This document shows, in pieces, positions 35,277-44,450 of a stretch of DNA of 64,000 nucleotides; within the stretch, counting starts at the first letter, position 1; the number at the start of each line of letters is the position of its first letter. The position numbers and the translations under genes are program-made. The notes under the pieces were generated by a model, which was not told the origin of the DNA, made no database searches, and was given only the letters and a program-made list of their open reading frames with translations. The stretch is from Halovenus carboxidivorans (lineage in GTDB: Archaea; Halobacteriota; Halobacteria; Halobacteriales; Haloarculaceae): contig NZ_WUUT01000002.1 of NCBI RefSeq assembly GCF_009831575.1, positions 1 through 64,000 on the forward strand, read 5' to 3'.

Positions 35277-36158
35277 TTAGTCGTCAGCGGGAACGCCGTC
35301 GCCGGTGATACCGTACTCCTCACCCGCGCTGATCGTCTCGACGTTGTTGAGGACGTACCGAATCACCAGAAGCGAGAAGCCGTACTTGGCGACGATATCG
35401 AACGCGCTGTATCCCCAGGAGGTGATCCCGACGTTCTCGATGAGGGCAAGCCCCTCGTTGCCGATGGCCCACCAGACAGTGTAGCCGAACCACAGGACGA
35501 CCGTCAGGATCTTCAGCGTGTTGAAGATGTCCTCGGTCCCGGCGCGTTTGGCGTCTTCCGGCCACTCCACCAGTAGAATGTAGACGACCACGAGGAAGAA
35601 GGTACAGCTAATTCCGTACCACGCCCACCGCATGAGATACGAGGAAGTCGTCAGTGCGGCCGCGAGACCGGTGATCATGATCCCGACATCGAAGATGATC
35701 GCCGTGACGATTTTCGTCAGGTTCGAGCCCGCGATCAGCCCGAGCGCGAGCAGGATGAACGGCGTCGAGAACGCCCACGTCAGATACCGTCCCCACAGGC
35801 TGATCGTCCCGTCGTACGTTCCGCCGCCGCCCGCCAGGTCCGTCGTCGCACCGGCGAGGGCGTGCCCGCTCGGCATCTCGACGACGCCGATCGTCAGGCC
35901 GGAGGCCAGCCCCGTGTAACTCGCGACCGACACCGCCGAGACGGCCATCGTCGAGACGACGATGAGTTTCGCCCGAGGGTCGGTCAGCCCGCGTGCGAGA
36001 AACGCAAACAGGAGCAGCGACAGCCCCGCGAGTGCGATGTTGACGTAGATCGAACTCCCCAGAAGCGGGTCGTTCAGGACGTGTTCGAACAGTTCGGCCT
36101 GTGTCGGCCCCTCCGCCGCGTTCAGTACAACTGCCGTGAGTGTGCCTGCGCCAGTCAT
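35277..36158 (-). CDS. hop: halorhodopsin (light-driven chloride pump)
   Basis: A seven-helix retinal protein of 293 residues that pumps chloride into the cell in light. It is assigned as halorhodopsin and not bacteriorhodopsin because helix C reads RYLTWAFSTPFILLALGL: T127, S131 and A138 occupy the places of D85, T89 and D96 of bacteriorhodopsin, the TSA motif of chloride pumps. The retinal-binding lysine is K258 in FDIVAKYG. A long B-C loop (about 90-118) with SGHALAGATTDLAGG is also halorhodopsin-like. The gene leads the co-directional module hop-bat-crtY-blh. Confidence 0.96.
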   Translation of the reverse strand: MTGAGTLTAVVLNAAEGPTQAELFEHVLNDPLLGSSIYVNIALAGLSLLLFAFLARGLTDPRAKLIVVSTMAVSAVSVASYTGLASGLTIGVVEMPSGHALAGATTDLAGGGGTYDGTISLWGRYLTWAFSTPFILLALGLIAGSNLTKIVTAIIFDVGIMITGLAAALTTSSYLMRWAWYGISCTFFLVVVYILLVEWPEDAKRAGTEDIFNTLKILTVVLWFGYTVWWAIGNEGLALIENVGITSWGYSAFDIVAKYGFSLLVIRYVLNNVETISAGEEYGITGDGVPADD

Positions 36159-36200
36159 ATCCAGTTATCTTTTCGGCCGAGTCAGGCAAGAAAGCAAGTG

Positions 36201-36214
36201 CATACTAGTCAGGG
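36201..36214 (-). promoter_or_regulatory. putative Bat upstream activating sequence of hop
   Basis: The minus strand reads CCCTGACTAGTATG, 43-56 bp before the hop ATG. It matches the recalled Halobacterium bop UAS ACCTGACTAGTTGG at 11 of 14 positions, including the central CTGACTAGT, and lies at about the same distance from the gene as the bop site does from bop. This is the best candidate for a Bat-bound element in the window. Confidence 0.55.
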
Positions 36215-36297
36215 AAACGGGCGAGCGAAATCGGCCACTGTTTTAGTAATTCCCGGAAGTTCTGGACAATGCGAAAACTCGCCGGGAGCTTCGCGTA

Positions 36298-36324
36298 ACT
36301 TGTTCGATAATAATCAGAACAAGT
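36298..36324. repeat. perfect 8-bp inverted repeat between hop and trkA
   Basis: ACTTGTTC (36298-36305) and GAACAAGT (36317-36324) flank an 11-nt A+T-rich centre. It is about 130 bp before trkA and 140 bp before hop. The size suits a dimeric regulator, but a transcript end structure is also possible. Confidence 0.45.
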
Positions 36325-36454
36325 ACTGAACGTCATTTTCGCGACGAGGCGCTCGACGCGAGTTCCGGCCGTAGCGAGGCGACAGCGTGACGCTCGAACA
36401 GCACGGCGAGGCGAGTGGGCAAGCCATTTGTGAGTCGGGGGGGATTGTTGCGAT

Positions 36455-37792
36455 ATGCGCGTTGTGATCATCGGTGCAGGGGAGGTGGGGACCTCGATCG
36501 CCGCGAATCTCTCTAGCGACCACGATGTCGTCGTGATCGAAGAGGACGAGACCCGCGCCGAACAGCTCAAATTCGAGCTCGATGTGCTCGCGATTGCCGG
36601 CGACGGAACCTCGCTGGAAACCCAGGAAGACGCCGGGGTCGACGGGGCAGACATGTTCATCGCCTGCACTGACGACGACCGGACGAATCTCGTCGCCTGT
36701 GGCACGGCGAAGACGCTCGGAGAGCCGTTCACCATCGCTCGGGTCAAATCGATCGAGTACCTCCGCACCTGGGAGCGCAAACACGGTGCCTTCGGGGCGG
36801 ATCACGTCGTCTGCTCCGATCTGCTGACGGCGGAGAACATCGTCCGCGTGATCGGGTTGCCGACGGCGATCGATCTCGATCTGTTCGTCGGCGGCCTCGT
36901 CCACATGGCGGAGTTCGAGGTCGTCGAGGGGAGTCCCGTCGCCGGCCAGACCGTCGCCGAGGCCGACCGATTCGATTCGCTCACCTTCGCGGGACTGTTC
37001 TGCGGGGACGATCTCGTCATCCCGGACGGTGAGACCGTGATCGAGACCGGTAACCGCGCGGTCGTGATCGGGAGTCCGGAGAGTGTCAGAGCCTTCGGGA
37101 CGGATATCGCCCCGGACGACACGACCAGACAGACCAACGATGTCGTGATCGCCGGCGGGACGGAAATCGGCTACCACACCGCGCGGCTGCTCGAAGAGCA
37201 ATCGACGAAGCCACGGCTGATCGAAGCCGATGAGGGCCGGGCGCGGGAACTCGCCGAAGAGCTTCCCAACAGCGTCGTCATGCAACACGACGCGACGGAC
37301 ACTGACTTTCTCGCTCGCGAGCACGTCGACGAGTCAGACGTGATGATCGCCGCGATGAACTCCGACGAGCGCAACCTGTTAGTCGCCGTGCTCGCGAAGC
37401 GACTCGGCGTCAAGCGTGTCATCGCCGTCGTCGACAACACGGAGTACGTGACGCTGTTCGAGGAGGTCGGCATCGACGTGGCGATCAACCCCCGGGACGT
37501 TACCGCGGAGGACATCACCCGGTTCAGTTTCGAGAACGTCGCCGAGAACCTGGCGGTGTTGGAGAACGACCAGGCGGAGGTGCTCGAACTACAGATCGAC
37601 GCCGACAGCGCGCTGGCCGGCAAGACGATCAGGGAACTCGACGCGGAACTCGACGGCCGGTTCGTCGTCGGTGCGATCACCCGCGAAGGCTCGTTGATCA
37701 CGCCGCGAGGGGACACCGAAATCCGGGCCGGCGACAAGGTCGTCATCTTCGTCGAAAGCGAGTTCGCCGACGAGCTAATGGCTGCTGCGTAA
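36455..37792 (+). CDS. trkA: Trk potassium uptake NAD-binding subunit
   Basis: Cytoplasmic gating ring subunit of 445 residues with two RCK units. The first begins RVVIIGAGEVGTSIAANL (intact GxGxxG), the second VVIAGGTEIGYHTARLL (glycine pattern altered as GGTEIG). TrkA_C domains follow each, the last ending in GDKVVIFVESEF. The gene precedes trkH by 10 bp, giving the normal TrkA-TrkH pair. It should sense NAD(H) or ATP and control K+ entry, vital for a salt-in osmotic strategy. Confidence 0.94.
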   Translation: MRVVIIGAGEVGTSIAANLSSDHDVVVIEEDETRAEQLKFELDVLAIAGDGTSLETQEDAGVDGADMFIACTDDDRTNLVACGTAKTLGEPFTIARVKSIEYLRTWERKHGAFGADHVVCSDLLTAENIVRVIGLPTAIDLDLFVGGLVHMAEFEVVEGSPVAGQTVAEADRFDSLTFAGLFCGDDLVIPDGETVIETGNRAVVIGSPESVRAFGTDIAPDDTTRQTNDVVIAGGTEIGYHTARLLEEQSTKPRLIEADEGRARELAEELPNSVVMQHDATDTDFLAREHVDESDVMIAAMNSDERNLLVAVLAKRLGVKRVIAVVDNTEYVTLFEEVGIDVAINPRDVTAEDITRFSFENVAENLAVLENDQAEVLELQIDADSALAGKTIRELDAELDGRFVVGAITREGSLITPRGDTEIRAGDKVVIFVESEFADELMAAA

Positions 37793-37802
37793 CTCAGTAT
37801 TG

Positions 37803-39317
37803 ATGGTTTCAGCCCCTCGAATCCGTGTCGACGTGGATGCCAGTCTGGACTTGACGGGGACCGTCCTCACCTATCTGGCGGTCCCGCTTTGCTTTCCGCT
37901 CGCGGTCGCCGTCTACTACGGCGATCCGATCGGCCCCTTCGCCGCGGCGATTGCGGCGACACTTCTCGTCGGGGGCGGAATGGATCTGCTGGGCGACGAG
38001 GAGACGAATCTCGGGCCGCGGGAGGCATTTCTCGCGGTCGCGTTGATCTGGTTTCTCGTCGCCGCAGTCGGTGCGATTCCGTTCGTCGTCGCCGGCAACG
38101 GGACGACGGCCAGCCCGATCAACGCGCTCTTCGAGTCGATGAGCGGACTGACGACGACCGGCGGGACGGTGTTTCAGGACTTCTCGGTGCACTCCAGGTC
38201 GATCCTGATGTGGCGACAGCTCATCCAGTGGCTCGGCGGGCTGGGAATCCTGATCCTCGCGACGGCGGTGCTCTCCTCTGTCGGCGTCGGTGGGGCACAG
38301 CTGATGGAGACCGAGACACAGACCCACGACATGAACAAGCTGACGCCGAAAATCTCCGAGACGGCGCGGCTCATCTGGGGACTGTACGTCGGGATCACCG
38401 GCCTCGCGATCCTCGTCTACTTCTCGCTCGGGCTGGTCGGTCTCGCCCCGAACATGGATCTGTACAACGCTGTCGCACACGGGTTCACCTCCGTCGCAAC
38501 GGCCGGGTTCTCCCCCGAACCGGACAGCGCCGGGGCTTTCGCGCCGGTCGTCCAGTGGGCGATGATCCCGTTCATGCTCGTCGGATCGACGAACTTCGTG
38601 TTGCTGTATCTGTTCATCAACGGGCAGCCGATGCGGCTGCTGCGCAGCGAGGAGTTTCACTTCTATCTCGGCTCGGTCGCTGTGTTCACCGCCATCGTCG
38701 GGAGTGCGCTGGCCGTCGATCCCACGATCACGTTCACCGCCGAGGCGACGGTTCGACACGCGCTGTTCAACATCGCCTCGATAATCACGACGACGGGCTA
38801 CGCCAGCACCGACTACACCCTCTGGTCGGCGGCGGGCCAACACATGATCTTTCTGGGGATGTTTCTCGGGGGCATGGTCGGGTCGACGACCTGCTCGATC
38901 AAGTCGCTGCGGTGGCTCGTCGCGCTGAAGTCGCTGCGACGGTCGCTGTACACGAGTATCCACCCCGAGGCCGTTCGCCCGGTCCGCATCTCCGACAATC
39001 CCATCGGCGAGGAGACGATCCGAGACATCTACGCGTACCTGCTGTTGAGCCTCGTCATCTTTTTCGCCCTGACCGTTTTCATCGTGGTCGACGCACAGCG
39101 GATCTCCGGGTTCACCGTCTCGGAGTTCGACGCGATGGGGGCGGCGGCCTCGACGTTTCTGAACATCGGTCCGGCCTTCGGCGCGGCCGGCCCGTTCGGC
39201 ACCTACGACATCTTCCCGACGAGCACGAAAGTCGTGATGATCCTGTTGATGTGGATCGGTCGGATCGAGATCATCCCCGTGCTGGTCCTGTTCACGAAGG
39301 CGTTCTGGACCTCCTGA
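37803..39317 (+). CDS. trkH: Trk potassium transporter membrane subunit, copy 1
   Basis: Potassium-translocating subunit of 504 residues from the ATG at 37803 (a TTG 3 bp earlier is possible). Four M1-P-M2 repeats are apparent; GLTTTGGTVF in the first and GFTSVATAGFSPEP, ITTTGYASTDY and FLNIGPAFGAAG in the others supply the filter glycines. It follows trkA directly, so the two encode one uptake system. It is a paralogue of the gene at 40997. Its stop abuts that of the convergent 2TM channel gene. Confidence 0.93.
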   Translation: MVSAPRIRVDVDASLDLTGTVLTYLAVPLCFPLAVAVYYGDPIGPFAAAIAATLLVGGGMDLLGDEETNLGPREAFLAVALIWFLVAAVGAIPFVVAGNGTTASPINALFESMSGLTTTGGTVFQDFSVHSRSILMWRQLIQWLGGLGILILATAVLSSVGVGGAQLMETETQTHDMNKLTPKISETARLIWGLYVGITGLAILVYFSLGLVGLAPNMDLYNAVAHGFTSVATAGFSPEPDSAGAFAPVVQWAMIPFMLVGSTNFVLLYLFINGQPMRLLRSEEFHFYLGSVAVFTAIVGSALAVDPTITFTAEATVRHALFNIASIITTTGYASTDYTLWSAAGQHMIFLGMFLGGMVGSTTCSIKSLRWLVALKSLRRSLYTSIHPEAVRPVRISDNPIGEETIRDIYAYLLLSLVIFFALTVFIVVDAQRISGFTVSEFDAMGAAASTFLNIGPAFGAAGPFGTYDIFPTSTKVVMILLMWIGRIEIIPVLVLFTKAFWTS

Positions 39318-40952
39318 TCAGGTGAACTGGCGCTCGAACTCCCGGAGCGCCTCGCTCGTTCCGACCACGATCAGTTCGTCCCCCCGCGAGATCTCCGTCT
39401 CGGGTCCGAGTTCGGTCCGGGTCTGCTCGCCGCGTTCGAGCGCGATCACGGTACAGCCGGTCCGCTCCCGGACGTTGGCGGCACCGAGCGTCGTCCCGAC
39501 GATACCGGGAGCTTCGAGGCGTCTGATCTCGACCTGTTGGTCGACCGAAATCCGGTCGTGGTCCTCCAGCAGATACGACGAGGAGAGTCGGCCGGTCACG
39601 GTCGCGAGCGAGAGCACGTAGTCAGCGCCCGCACGGTAGGTCTTCGAGACGTTCGCGTCGTCGTTGACCCGAGTGATGATCTCCGTTTCCGGCGCTGTAT
39701 CGCGGATCACGAGCGTCGCGAACTCCGTCATCGTGTCGTTGGGCAGCGCGAGCACGGCGGTCTGAGCCTCCTCGATGCCGGCCGCGTCCAACGTGTCCGT
39801 CTCCGTCGCGTCCCCGACCACGTCTACGGACGCACCCTCTTCGACGTCGATTACCGTGTGTTCGATGTCGGCGTCGGAGAGCGTTTCAGCGACAGTCTGA
39901 CCGACGGCCCCGTAGCCGACGACGACCGTCTTCCCGGTTCGGAACTCCCGGACCGACGACTGTGTCATCTCCACGAGATCCGTGAGCTGGTCCGGGCGAC
40001 CGGAGACGAGCAGAACCGTCCCCGCGGGCAAGGTCGTCTCCGGTGTCGGCGACGGGATGAACTCCCCGCGCATCCACGCCCCGACCACGTTGACCCCGGA
40101 CTGCTCCCGGATGCCGCTGTCGGCCAGGGTCAGACCCGCCAGGTCACTTCCGTGGTGGATCGACACCTCGACGAGTTCGAGGTCGCCGTCGATCTCGACG
40201 GCCTCGTCGACCTCCGAACGCAGTGCCGTCGTAACCTTCTGTGCGAGACTCCGGCCGAGCAGTCGCCGGGGGGAGAGCACGTGATCCGCTCCCGCCAGGC
40301 GGTGGTATTTCGCCCGGTCCGGCTCCTCGACGACGCTGACGACCGGCACCTCCGCTGCGACCTCCTTGGCGGCCAGCACGATACTCGCGTCGACCTGATC
40401 GGAGACGTCCGCGAACAGCGCTCGGGCCTCCGGTAGCCGCGCGGTCCGGAGTCCGGCGGCCGACTCCGGATCCGCTCGTACGACGCGGTGGCCGTCCTCC
40501 GAGAGTTCGTCCGCGCGCTCCCGGTCGGGTTCGACGATCACGTACGGGACGTCCTGTGAGTCGAGTTCGTCGATCAGTTCGTGAGCGCGGGAGGTAGACG
40601 AGCAGATCACGACGTGATCGTCGAGATCCTCATCGAGGGTCGTGGGTGCGGAGGTCGACAGCGCTTCCTCCAACACCGGACCGACGAAGACGGGGAGCGT
40701 CCCGACGAGCAGCGCCATCCCGAGCAGATCCGTCACGGCGATATACAGCTGCATCTCGGGGCTGTTCCAAGGTGCGTCGCCACCGAAGCCGGTCGTCGTG
40801 AACATCTCGACGGCAAACTGGAAGGAGTCGATGAACGTCTTCGGCTCCCCCTCGTAGGTCCGCATCCCGTACTGGTAGCCGAGTGTCGTCAGCAGCAGCG
40901 CTACCCCGACGAATCCGAGATAGCCGAGCGCTCGGCGTTTCCAGCTGTCCAT
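39318..40952 (-). CDS. 2TM potassium channel with tandem RCK domains
   Basis: A 544-residue protein with two membrane spans around a pore loop whose filter reads TTTGFGGD (52-59), a variant of the TxGYGD K+ filter. RCK1 (about 112-250) has VVICSSTSRA where the glycine-rich nucleotide motif should be, so it has probably lost NAD/ATP binding; RCK2 (about 340-460) has an intact GYGAVG (346-351). TrkA_C domains follow each RCK. It is like MthK/GsuK channels, and it sits between two trkH genes. Ion selectivity should be tested, as the filter is not canonical. Confidence 0.86.
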   Translation of the reverse strand: MDSWKRRALGYLGFVGVALLLTTLGYQYGMRTYEGEPKTFIDSFQFAVEMFTTTGFGGDAPWNSPEMQLYIAVTDLLGMALLVGTLPVFVGPVLEEALSTSAPTTLDEDLDDHVVICSSTSRAHELIDELDSQDVPYVIVEPDRERADELSEDGHRVVRADPESAAGLRTARLPEARALFADVSDQVDASIVLAAKEVAAEVPVVSVVEEPDRAKYHRLAGADHVLSPRRLLGRSLAQKVTTALRSEVDEAVEIDGDLELVEVSIHHGSDLAGLTLADSGIREQSGVNVVGAWMRGEFIPSPTPETTLPAGTVLLVSGRPDQLTDLVEMTQSSVREFRTGKTVVVGYGAVGQTVAETLSDADIEHTVIDVEEGASVDVVGDATETDTLDAAGIEEAQTAVLALPNDTMTEFATLVIRDTAPETEIITRVNDDANVSKTYRAGADYVLSLATVTGRLSSSYLLEDHDRISVDQQVEIRRLEAPGIVGTTLGAANVRERTGCTVIALERGEQTRTELGPETEISRGDELIVVGTSEALREFERQFT

Positions 40953-40996
40953 ACCGGCAGGATGCCGTCACGAGGTAAAAGTGTACGACTCTCGGC

Positions 40997-42529
40997 CTAC
41001 CGTCGCCAGAACGCTCCGGTAAAGAGCGCCAGCACGGGGATGATCTCCAGCCGGCCGATCCACATGAAGAAGATCATCAGCAGTTTCGACGTGTTCGGGA
41101 AGGCCAGATAGCTCCCGAACGGGCCGACCGGTCCGAACCCGGGACCGATGTTACCGACCGTCGCGAGACTCGCGCTCAGGGCGTCGATAGGCGCGAGCGA
41201 GAGATCCGCCGTCCGTCCCGCGTCGACGGCGAAGACGACCATTCCGACGGCGACTAAAACGAAGTACAGGAGCGTGAAGGCCAACACCCCTCTGATCGCC
41301 TCCTCGTCCACGATGAACTCCCCGAGACGGATCGGCTGGACGGTGTCGGGGTGGGCGGCCGTGTCCAACTGGCGTTTCGCGGCCTTGGCGACGATCAGCC
41401 AGCGGACGACCTTGATCCCACCGCCGGTCGACCCCGCGGAGCCGCCGATGAACATCGCAAAGAGCAGCAACACCTGCGCGCCGGTGTCCCACCGAGCGAA
41501 ATTACTCGTCGCGTATCCGGTCGAGTTCATCAGCGATCCGATCTGGAACGCCGCCTGTCGCGCCGCGTTTTCGAGGTCGCCGGCAGTCACTCCGCCGAGG
41601 TCGCCCAGCGCCGGTGCGGAGCCGGCATAGAGCAGTCCGGCGAGAACGACCGTGATCGTCACCAGTGCACCGAGATACGTCCGGAACTCGGGGTCGTTCG
41701 TCACGAGACCGAACTGGCCGTTGCGCAGATACCAGAACAGCGCGAAGTTCGTTCCCGCGACGACCATGAACGGGATAACAGCCCACTGAACGACCGGCGA
41801 GAAGGCCGCGATGCTCTGACTCTCCGGCGAGAATCCGCCCGTCGGCAGCGTCGAAAATCCGTGGGCGATAGCGTTGTACAGATCCATGTTCGGGGCGAGA
41901 CCAGCGTAGTGCAGGACGGTCATCAACACCGCGAAGAGGACCGTGAAGCCGAGATAGAACAGCCAGAGGACGCGGGCGGTCTGGGCGATTCGGGGGGTGA
42001 GTTTCTGTAGCTCCGGGCCCGGGGCCTCCTGTTGCATCAATTCCGCGCCGTTGACCGCAATTTCCGGGAGGATGGCGATCATCAGGACGATAATCCCCAT
42101 GCCGCCGAGCCACTGGGTGAGCTGTCGCCAGATCATGATCGCGTGTGAGTGCTGGTCGGTCGAGATTTCGCCAAGCACCGTCGCGCCGGTCGTCGTGAAC
42201 CCACTCATCGACTCGAAAAGGGCGTTGACCGGGTGTGCAATCGTCCCCGTGCCGGCGATGAGGTACGGAACCGCACCGACGATCGCAGCCCCCAGCCACG
42301 CGAGCGCGACGAGCAACAGCGCCTCCGGCGGCTTGATGTCGTCGTCGCTGTCGAGTTGTTCGAGTGCGGTGCCGACGGCGACGGCGACAGCCATCGAAGC
42401 GAGAAAGACCAGCGTATCCTCGCCGTAGACGAGACTCGTAATCAGTGGCACGACCATCGCGACGGCGAGCCACTTGATGACTGTGCCCGTCAGTGCGACG
42501 CTCTGACGCCAGTCGACGTAGGTTACCAC
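40997..42529 (-). CDS. trkH: Trk potassium transporter membrane subunit, copy 2
   Basis: A second TrkH of 510 residues, with about ten spans and four pore repeats (GFTTTGATVLGE, GFSTLPTGGFSPES, STGYATSNF, TVGNIGPGFGPVG). It is diverged from copy 1. No TrkA-like gene is adjacent other than the channel gene 44 bp downstream, and the RCK-bearing trkA on the opposite strand may serve both. Duplicate TrkH subunits are common in haloarchaea, probably with different affinity or regulation. Confidence 0.93.
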   Translation of the reverse strand: MVTYVDWRQSVALTGTVIKWLAVAMVVPLITSLVYGEDTLVFLASMAVAVAVGTALEQLDSDDDIKPPEALLLVALAWLGAAIVGAVPYLIAGTGTIAHPVNALFESMSGFTTTGATVLGEISTDQHSHAIMIWRQLTQWLGGMGIIVLMIAILPEIAVNGAELMQQEAPGPELQKLTPRIAQTARVLWLFYLGFTVLFAVLMTVLHYAGLAPNMDLYNAIAHGFSTLPTGGFSPESQSIAAFSPVVQWAVIPFMVVAGTNFALFWYLRNGQFGLVTNDPEFRTYLGALVTITVVLAGLLYAGSAPALGDLGGVTAGDLENAARQAAFQIGSLMNSTGYATSNFARWDTGAQVLLLFAMFIGGSAGSTGGGIKVVRWLIVAKAAKRQLDTAAHPDTVQPIRLGEFIVDEEAIRGVLAFTLLYFVLVAVGMVVFAVDAGRTADLSLAPIDALSASLATVGNIGPGFGPVGPFGSYLAFPNTSKLLMIFFMWIGRLEIIPVLALFTGAFWRR

Positions 42530-42682
42530 CGGCGATCACCTCGGTCCCCGACTCGGAGCGAAAGTCGCTGCACACCAGATACGGATTTGCCGCTGTACTT
42601 ATTTTTACTCACTCGCGGCGTCCGCGACCCGATCCCTCGCTGAGCGGAATACATTTACGGCGACAGCGAGCCATCGTCAACC

Positions 42683-43111
42683 ATGGCCGACCAGACCCGC
42701 GACCTGCTCGAACACGTGCTCCTCCCGCTCGCGAACGAGGAAGACGCGATCCGAACGGCGAGCGCGCTCGAACCGTACGACCCCGAGAGGGTAACCGCCC
42801 TGCACGTCGTCGAGAAAGGCGGGGGCGTCCCCGACAAGACGCCCGTCGAACAGTCAGAAGAACTGGCAGAAGAGGTCTACGCCGCCGTGCGAACGGTCTT
42901 TCCCGACGCGGTCGAACACACCGCCTACAGCCGCGATGTCGTCGACGCCATCTTCGAGGCGGCCGAACAGGTGGACGCGAGCGCAATCGCCTACCAGTCC
43001 CGCGGCGGAAGCCGTCTCGTGCAGTTTCTCTCCGGCGACCCGTCGCTGAAACTCGTCACCGAGTCCGACCGCCCGGTGATCGCGCTGCCGCGTGTCGAGT
43101 CGGCGGAGTGA
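42683..43111 (+). CDS. universal stress protein (UspA family)
   Basis: A 142-residue Usp-fold protein beginning LEHVLLPLANEEDA and ending VIALPRVESAE. The G-2x-G nucleotide motif is not clear (QSRGGSRLVQFLSGDPS in its place), so ATP binding is uncertain. It is divergent from trkH copy 2 and 60 bp before the L44e gene. Its association with potassium transport genes may be regulatory. Confidence 0.78.
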   Translation: MADQTRDLLEHVLLPLANEEDAIRTASALEPYDPERVTALHVVEKGGGVPDKTPVEQSEELAEEVYAAVRTVFPDAVEHTAYSRDVVDAIFEAAEQVDASAIAYQSRGGSRLVQFLSGDPSLKLVTESDRPVIALPRVESAE

Positions 43112-43171
43112 CCGGGCCGAAACGTGGGGATTTTAAGCGCTCGTATCAAATCGTCCGCAAGGTCGATATCT

Positions 43172-43453
43172 ATGGAGATGCCACGACGGATGAACACGTA
43201 CTGTCCGCACTGTAACGAACACCACGAACACGAGGTCGAGAAGGTCCGCTCCGGTCGCTCGTCGGGGATGAAGAAGGTCAACGACCGCCAGCGCGAGCGC
43301 CAGTCCGGCATCGGGAACGACGGCAAGTTCTCGAAGGTGCCCGGTGGCGACAAGCCGACGAAGAAGACTCAACTGAGCTACCGCTGCAGTGAGTGCGGCA
43401 AAGCTCACCAGCGTGAGGGATGGCGCGCCGGCCGACTCACGTTCCAGGAGTAA
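43172..43453 (+). CDS. rpl44e: 50S ribosomal protein L44e
   Basis: A 93-residue basic ribosomal protein with a zinc ribbon. CPHC near residue 11 and CSEC near 74 are the metal sites. The start [14 protein letters not shown] matches the usual MQMPRR family start, so the ATG at 43172 is used. It leads the conserved archaeal series L44e, S27e, aIF2-alpha, Nop10 and PAC2. Confidence 0.96.
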   Translation: MEMPRRMNTYCPHCNEHHEHEVEKVRSGRSSGMKKVNDRQRERQSGIGNDGKFSKVPGGDKPTKKTQLSYRCSECGKAHQREGWRAGRLTFQE

Positions 43454-43455
43454 CA

Positions 43456-43629
43456 ATGCCAGGAAGCTTCCACAAAGTCGCGTGTCCGGACTGTGACAAC
43501 GAACAGATCGTCTTCGGGAAAGCCGCGAGCACCGTCGCGTGTGCGGTCTGCGGGCACACGCTCGCCGAACCGACCGGCGGTGAGGCGATACTCGAAGGCG
43601 AGGTCGTCGAGACCGTCGAGGCCCGATGA
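43456..43629 (+). CDS. rps27e: 30S ribosomal protein S27e
   Basis: A 57-residue small-subunit protein with a C4 zinc ribbon (CPDC near 10, CAVC near 29). It starts 2 bp after the L44e stop and overlaps the aIF2-alpha start by four bases (ATGA). This gene order is conserved across archaea. Confidence 0.96.
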   Translation: MPGSFHKVACPDCDNEQIVFGKAASTVACAVCGHTLAEPTGGEAILEGEVVETVEAR

Positions 43630-44426
43630 AATACAGCGGCTGGCCCGAATCCGGCGAACTCGTCGTCGGTCGCGTCGACGAGATCGAGGACTTCGGCGTG
43701 TTCGTCGATCTGCTCGAATACGAGGACAAACGCGGCCTCTGTCACATCAGCGAGGTCGCCTCCGGCTGGATCAAAAACGTCCGCGATCACGTCAACACCG
43801 ACCAGCGCGTCGTCGCGAAGGTGTTGGATGTCGACGAGAGCGCCCAGCAGATCGATCTCTCGATCAAAGACGTCAACGACCACCAGCGCAAGGAGAAGAT
43901 CCAGGAGTGGAAAAACGAGCAGAAAGCGGACAACTGGATGGAGATCGCTTTCGGCGAGGAGATCTCAGACGAGGAGTACTCGGCGGTCGCGAACAGCCTC
44001 CTCGCGGAGTTCGCCTCGCTGTACGACGGCTTCGAGCAGGCCGCGATCCACGGCCGCGAGGCGCTCGAAGACGTGGATCTGGACGACGACCAGATCGACG
44101 CCATCGTCGAGACCGCACGCGAGAACGTCTCCGTCCCGTACGTCACCGTCAGTGGCTACGTCGATCTCACCTGTCCCGCCGGCAACGGCGTCGACGCCGT
44201 CCAGGAGGCGCTCCAGGCCGCCGAGGGCAACGGTGAGATTCCCGAGGAGGTCGATCTGAAGGTCACCTACGTCGGCGCGCCGGAGTACCGCATCGAGGTG
44301 CAAGCGCCCGATTACAAGACCGCCGAGGATCAGCTAGAGGCCAGCGCCGAGCGCGCGAGCGCGCGGATCGCCGAGCACGGCGGCACGGGCGAGTTCCACC
44401 GCGAACGACGCTCCGACGACGAGTAA
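43626..44426 (+). CDS. eif2a: translation initiation factor aIF2 alpha subunit
   Basis: A 266-residue subunit of the archaeal initiator-tRNA-binding factor. Residues 1-85 are an S1/OB fold ([20 protein letters not shown]), the centre is helical, and the C-terminal alpha/beta domain (about 175-262) contacts the gamma subunit. The four-base overlap with S27e links their translation. Family and context are clear. Confidence 0.95.
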   Translation: MKYSGWPESGELVVGRVDEIEDFGVFVDLLEYEDKRGLCHISEVASGWIKNVRDHVNTDQRVVAKVLDVDESAQQIDLSIKDVNDHQRKEKIQEWKNEQKADNWMEIAFGEEISDEEYSAVANSLLAEFASLYDGFEQAAIHGREALEDVDLDDDQIDAIVETARENVSVPYVTVSGYVDLTCPAGNGVDAVQEALQAAEGNGEIPEEVDLKVTYVGAPEYRIEVQAPDYKTAEDQLEASAERASARIAEHGGTGEFHRERRSDDE

Positions 44427-44450
44427 TCGGATTCAGCGAACGCATCGGAC

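Larger units (their letters stand above)
36159..36454. other. 296-bp divergent control region between hop and trkA
   Basis: No coding sequence is supported here. It contains the putative Bat site at 36201-36214, an 8-bp inverted repeat at 36298-36324 and a second inverted repeat TCCCGG (36251-36256)/CCGGGA (36282-36287). It should hold promoters for both the chloride pump and the potassium uptake genes. Confidence 0.6.

Noticed and set aside
35277-36158. Bacteriorhodopsin (proton pump)
   Set aside because: Helix C has T127, S131 and A138 where a proton pump has Asp, Thr and Asp; the TSA pattern is that of halorhodopsin.
36314-37324. 336-residue minus-strand frame over the start of trkA
   Set aside because: The TrkA nucleotide-binding motifs are on the plus strand, and this frame has no domain.
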